In this document: positions 60,553 to 64,000 of the stretch, piece after piece
Layout: every line of letters starts with the position of its first letter
How positions within the stretch are numbered: position 1 is the first letter of the stretch
Source of the DNA: Bacillus benzoevorans
Lineage (GTDB): Bacteria; Bacillota; Bacilli; Bacillales; Cytobacillaceae
Assembly (NCBI RefSeq): GCF_014207535.1
Contig: NZ_JACHGK010000009.1
Location: 1-64,000, forward strand
Length of the DNA: 64,000 bases
Direction: 5' to 3'
Made by a program: the position numbers and the translations under genes
The notes under the pieces: generated by a model
Database searches by the model: none
Seen by the model: only the letters and a program-made list of their open reading frames with translations
Told to the model about the DNA's origin: nothing

Positions 60553-61359
60553 TTAACCTTTATCTACACTTTTATAAGCTTGTTTTTTATGGCTCGGCAC
60601 TTTAGGATATCGAAGTTTTAACTTTTCTTCTTCAACTAGTTCTCTTACATATCTTCGAACTCCACTTTTTTCACGTTTTAAGATGTGGGTTAATTCACTT
60701 AATGATAGGAATTGTTCGTTACAAAGAGATAAAATTAGTTTTTTCATTTCAGTTGGTTGTAATCTAGTGTTTTCTCTCGCTGGTTTTGCAATCACTACTA
60801 ATTTTTCAAGTGATACCCCATTATTTTCGATATTCTCTTCACTGAGGTTTTCATTTCTTTCATTATTAGGAAAGGCTTTAGTAAAAATTACTTCACCGGA
60901 AGACTCATCCGTATTCTCCTCATTTAATAGGTCAAGACGAAAGCCTCCATCTGAGATTGCAAAGGTTTCCGATAATACATATTTTGTCCCTCTACCATAT
61001 CCTTGAGGTACCAATAATCCTTCTTGCACCAAATTAGACAATAATTTTATTATATCTTGAGAGTGCTTATTGATCAGTTGTTGTATACGAGCATTTGAGA
61101 CACTTTTTTCTTGATAAGCTGTAACTAAAGTCAAGACCTCATCAGGGGATAATAGACGAAAACGGTCCCTCAATTTAAATTTCATAAAATTTACTACGTC
61201 ATCTGGAAGTAAAGACGTGGTTAATAAAGTTAGTGTTGTCCTCTCAGGTTTAAACTCTTCTTCAAGTGCTGGTTTTCTCCAATGCTCTAGTTTCCAAGTT
61301 TTATGAATACTTTCTAGCCCATATCCAGAGCGTTCACCTAGTCCTAACTGATAAAACAT
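60553..61359 (-). pseudogene. 5'-truncated AlbA_2/HATPase_c_4-type regulator
   Basis: The 268 residues start at FYQLGLGERSGYGLESIHKTW, a motif normally found about two thirds into ATP-binding regulators that begin with an AlbA_2 (Schlafen-like) domain. The C-terminal part holds winged-helix-like segments (LSPDEVLTLVTAYQEKSVSNARIQQLI; LSLSELTHILKREKSGVRRYVREL). The homologous frame continues a few codons upstream of the ATG (about PNLHSGKNGPFE) before a stop, and no AlbA_2 domain follows. I read it as a decayed remnant; an internal start that keeps a DNA-binding fragment is possible. Confidence 0.65.
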
Positions 61360-61807
61360 TTCGAAAGGACCATTCTTCCCGCTATGTAAGTTTGGTATTC
61401 TCTATGTATTATTCCGTTGACAAACGACGACAAGCAACTAACCAAGACCTGTTTCACCCCTCCTCAGAGCCTATCAAATTAGAAATTATTAGGGATCCGG
61501 ATACGTGTACCCATGTTTCTTCAGAGACAGGCACCCAGAACTAAGAAGTGTAATCATTTCATAAAGTCCAAACAAACCCAATTCACGGCAATGGAAAGGT
61601 CGTTCCATTCTTATGGCTGTCTAAATATATACGTAATTCGTTAGCCATTTTTTTGCTTAATAAAGTGTCCTTTGGCATCTAAACTTTATAAGATGAAATT
61701 TGTTTGCTCCTTTTATTACCTTTGAACATCGCAGCGACCTGTCCCCGTGTTCATATCAGGGAAACGCGAAACACGCCCCCATGTTTCGAACACACTTTAT
61801 GGCTGGA
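61360..61807. other. Gene-free stretch with two degenerate copies of the dispersed repeat
   Basis: About 450 bp. Minus-strand copies lie at about 61485-61521 (GAAACATGGG ... CCCTAATAAT) and 61740-61790 (CGAAACATGGGGGCG, TTTCGCGTTTCCCTGAT). The second is about 20 bases behind the stop of the oxidoreductase gene. No gene is supported. Confidence 0.6.
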
Positions 61808-62830
61808 TTAAGCCAATGATATTTTTTCTAATAGCCCTTCTACATAATTAGGCTGGTTCATAATTGTTCTGCCGAGGGCGATAAAATCTACTTCTCCTTT
61901 TCCAACCATGTCCGCCGCGATTTCGATATCCTCTAATTCACCTGCACCAATAACCGGAATCTTGACATGCCTTTTAACCTCACGCAGCCTGCTTCTTAAC
62001 ATGGCAGGACCCGGTAAACTCATTGGAGGCATAAGACCGGTGGATATATCGAGAATATCAATGCCAGCTTCTTCTAATTTTTCAGCTATGATGCATCCTT
62101 CTTCCAAAGTGGTTCCTCCCGGTAAGAGATCATCTACACCTAGGCGGACTAAAAGAAGAAAATCTTCACCCACCGCTTTACGTACATCTCCCACTATCTC
62201 CAAAAGAAGACGGCTGCGATTCTCCAAGCTCCCCCCGTATTCATCTGTTCTCGTATTGGTAAGAGGGGATAGAAATTGAGTCAATAAAAATCCATGACAG
62301 TTGTGAATTTCTACTCCATCAAAGCCGGCATTCTTCACACGTAATGCAGCCTGGACGAAAGCCTCTCTCATTTGCTGAATTTCAGGTATCGTTAAGGCTC
62401 TTGGGATAGAACGCTTCACAACAGGATTCATGACAGCTGAAGGAGCAACTGCTTCTATCCCTGTTAAAGAAGTATCTGCAGAACTTCCCGCATGATTGAT
62501 TTGTAATACCGCTATCTGGTTGTTACTGTGAATCACCTCTGCAAGTTTAGACAATCCCTCGATGCATTCATCACGGTCGACAAAAATCAGATTCTCTCTA
62601 TACTGGCCGGCCGGTGAAATGGCTGCTTGTTCCGCTACAATGAGCGAAGGTCCTGTACGCTGTTTGTATATGGACAATAATTCTTCTGTAATCAGTCCAT
62701 TCTTGGAAGCCTTCGTAATATCAAATGGTGCACAAGCATAACGGTTCTGGAACACGAAGTTTTTAATTTTTCGGCTTTCTAACAGTACTGCATTTTTGTT
62801 CACTTTTATTTCACTATCCTGTAATTTCAT
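61808..62830 (-). CDS. NADH:flavin oxidoreductase, Old Yellow Enzyme family
   Basis: A 340-residue FMN TIM-barrel protein. Active-site signatures are present: QINHAGS near 109, EIHNCHGFLLTQFLSP near 174 (the HxxH pair that binds substrate), TDEYGGSLENRSR near 194 and the C-terminal phosphate-binding IALGRTIM. Such enzymes reduce activated alkenes. It resembles the NADH:flavin oxidoreductase subgroup more than classical YqjM. The 5' region has ATG 62830; ribosome site weak (GAGGGTGG). Single gene. Confidence 0.88.
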   Translation of the reverse strand: MKLQDSEIKVNKNAVLLESRKIKNFVFQNRYACAPFDITKASKNGLITEELLSIYKQRTGPSLIVAEQAAISPAGQYRENLIFVDRDECIEGLSKLAEVIHSNNQIAVLQINHAGSSADTSLTGIEAVAPSAVMNPVVKRSIPRALTIPEIQQMREAFVQAALRVKNAGFDGVEIHNCHGFLLTQFLSPLTNTRTDEYGGSLENRSRLLLEIVGDVRKAVGEDFLLLVRLGVDDLLPGGTTLEEGCIIAEKLEEAGIDILDISTGLMPPMSLPGPAMLRSRLREVKRHVKIPVIGAGELEDIEIAADMVGKGEVDFIALGRTIMNQPNYVEGLLEKISLA

Positions 62831-63408
62831 TATCCACCCTCATCTCGTTTATCTTTGGTGTCAAATTCATTTTTCACTTCACTATACACTAGTTTTCATA
62901 TCTTTTTTGTGTAGTTTATGTGAAGCGGAGTGACAGAAATAACAGCGATTGGTTCGGTCATGCGGGGTGATTATTTGCTACTTAAATCAGCTAATTTATA
63001 AATTTTAGATAGACTTGTTAAAGTGGGGAAATGTGGATTTTCTAGTGTGGGGAATGCAATCCATTTTTGAAAAAAACTTGTAGGGATTTATCCCCACAGA
63101 GCCTTGTGGATTAATACATCCCCATGATTAGGATATACTAGATAAACAGCGGAATCGCCCCCATATTTTATAAATTAATATTGACCGATGTGCCAAAGTG
63201 ACATATTGTAGACTTGATTATCTGATTCCCTTTAATTACTTTTACCTAGTCAATATGGAGTACCTGTACCTATACATAGTTAAATGGATATTCTAAGTAA
63301 TCACCCAATCTACACAATTAGTATTCAAATCACATGAAAATTGAAAATAAATCTATTTAATACAGTTTGTGGCAAGTATATGAAAAATAGAAAAGGGGCA
63401 GATTTAAT
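62831..63408. other. Intergenic region with four DnaA-box-like words
   Basis: About 580 bp, no gene. TGTGGATTT (63032), TGTGGGGAA (63046), TTATCCCCACA (63088) and TTGTGGATTAA (63104) resemble TTATCCACA or its complement, each imperfectly. Probably chance or a local regulatory patch. Confidence 0.3.
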
Positions 63409-64000
63409 TTGCATGCAACAAATCATTCAGAGGCTGGAAAAGGGGTTGCAGCAGGAGTTTCCTCATCGATCGCCTGGGGAGTTAATACAGTCATCATTGG
63501 GGTCATTTTAGCGAAAGCACCATTTGTCGATTCAGCGGCAGCCATGATATTAGCCCCATTTGTAAGCTCCTTCATCCATGACTTATTTTCCTCTCTTTGG
63601 ATGATTCTATGGATGTCTGTGAAAGGCAAGATGATTGAAGTACTAAAATATATGAGAACCAGAAACGGATGGATTATCGTACTAGCTGCGCTATTCGGCG
63701 GCCCCATTGGAATGACGTGCTACTTACTTGGTATCCATTATATAGGTGCAACTTTTACAGCCAGTATTAGTTCATTATTTCCCGCAATTGGGGCCCTGCT
63801 TGCTTTCATATTTTTAAAAGAAAGAATAGGTCCTAGAGCTTGGCTTGGTATTGTTTTAAGTATCGCCGGGGTCATAATATTAAGTTATATTCCATCTTCC
63901 GGAGTTTCCAATTCCTATTTTATCCTAGGAGTATTGCTTGCTTTAGGCTCAGCCATTGGATGGGGACTAGAGGGAGTAATCTGCGCTTGGGGATTAAAGG
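63409..64000 (+). CDS. EamA/DMT family transporter, partial (runs off the right edge)
   Basis: At least 197 codons of a drug/metabolite transporter, cut by the window end. The probable start is TTG 63409, with AAAAGGGG 10 bp upstream. The frame gives GVAAGVSSSIAWGVNTVIIGVILAKAP, then several helices and LGIHYIGATFTASISSLFPAIGALLAFIFLKERIG, a typical EamA repeat ending, then a second repeat begins. It is an exporter or permease of unknown substrate. Confidence 0.8.
   Translation, partial: MHATNHSEAGKGVAAGVSSSIAWGVNTVIIGVILAKAPFVDSAAAMILAPFVSSFIHDLFSSLWMILWMSVKGKMIEVLKYMRTRNGWIIVLAALFGGPIGMTCYLLGIHYIGATFTASISSLFPAIGALLAFIFLKERIGPRAWLGIVLSIAGVIILSYIPSSGVSNSYFILGVLLALGSAIGWGLEGVICAWGLK

Overview
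The window reads as chromosome of a low-to-moderate GC, spore-forming, Gram-positive Bacillaceae bacterium. Pointers are a SpoIIP-type lipoprotein, a yoaS/yozG-like pair, split gcvPA/gcvPB, LipM-type lipoylation, MprF, glycine riboswitches, SigA-like promoters, strong Shine-Dalgarno sites and many S-layer-homology (SLH) proteins. The genus cannot be fixed from sequence alone. No rRNA, tRNA, CRISPR array or intact insertion sequence was seen.

Layout. 0-6 kb: SpoIIP-like lipoprotein, a nitrilase-family hydrolase, an ammonium-transporter operon without a PII gene, and two DUF2975 membrane proteins with a small HTH regulator. 5.8-10.3 kb: a lipid-linked glycosylation set (GT2, DUF2304, ArnE-like; GT39 divergent) and a MurJ-type flippase. 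10.4-16.6 kb: three paralogous SLH-glucosaminidase genes whose spacers hold tandem repeats with a period of about 21 bp. 17.3-30.6 kb: a glycine island. A tandem glycine riboswitch controls an MFS transporter on the plus strand. A second tandem riboswitch leads glyA, a deleted sdaA remnant, gcvT, gcvH, gcvPA and gcvPB, followed by lipA, lipM, a HesB/IscA-like gene and lpd. Together these encode the whole glycine cleavage system and the enzymes that lipoylate its H protein. 30.9-50 kb: eight more SLH proteins (subtilase, amidase, solenoid-like, GDSL hydrolase, beta-sandwich stalk, lytic transglycosylase, NlpC/P60, orphan domain) with an MBOAT/SGNH O-acyltransferase pair and a holin-like protein. 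50.4-64 kb: polysaccharide deacetylase, MprF, lipoate ligase LplJ, CysQ, several membrane or hypothetical proteins, an Old Yellow Enzyme homologue, and a DMT transporter running off the end.

Three themes stand out. First, eleven SLH proteins, mostly wall hydrolases, lie in about 40 kb beside a PatA/PatB-like pair that could O-acetylate the wall polysaccharide they bind. Second, the glycine island is bracketed by two tandem riboswitches behind promoters of the same form (TTGACA, 17 bp, TATCCT), each with a cre-like box upstream. Third, non-coding repeats are abundant: arrays of 20-21, 41 and 7 bp, and a dispersed box that often carries a terminator-like hairpin and sits directly behind stop codons, in one case supplying the C-terminal tail of MprF.
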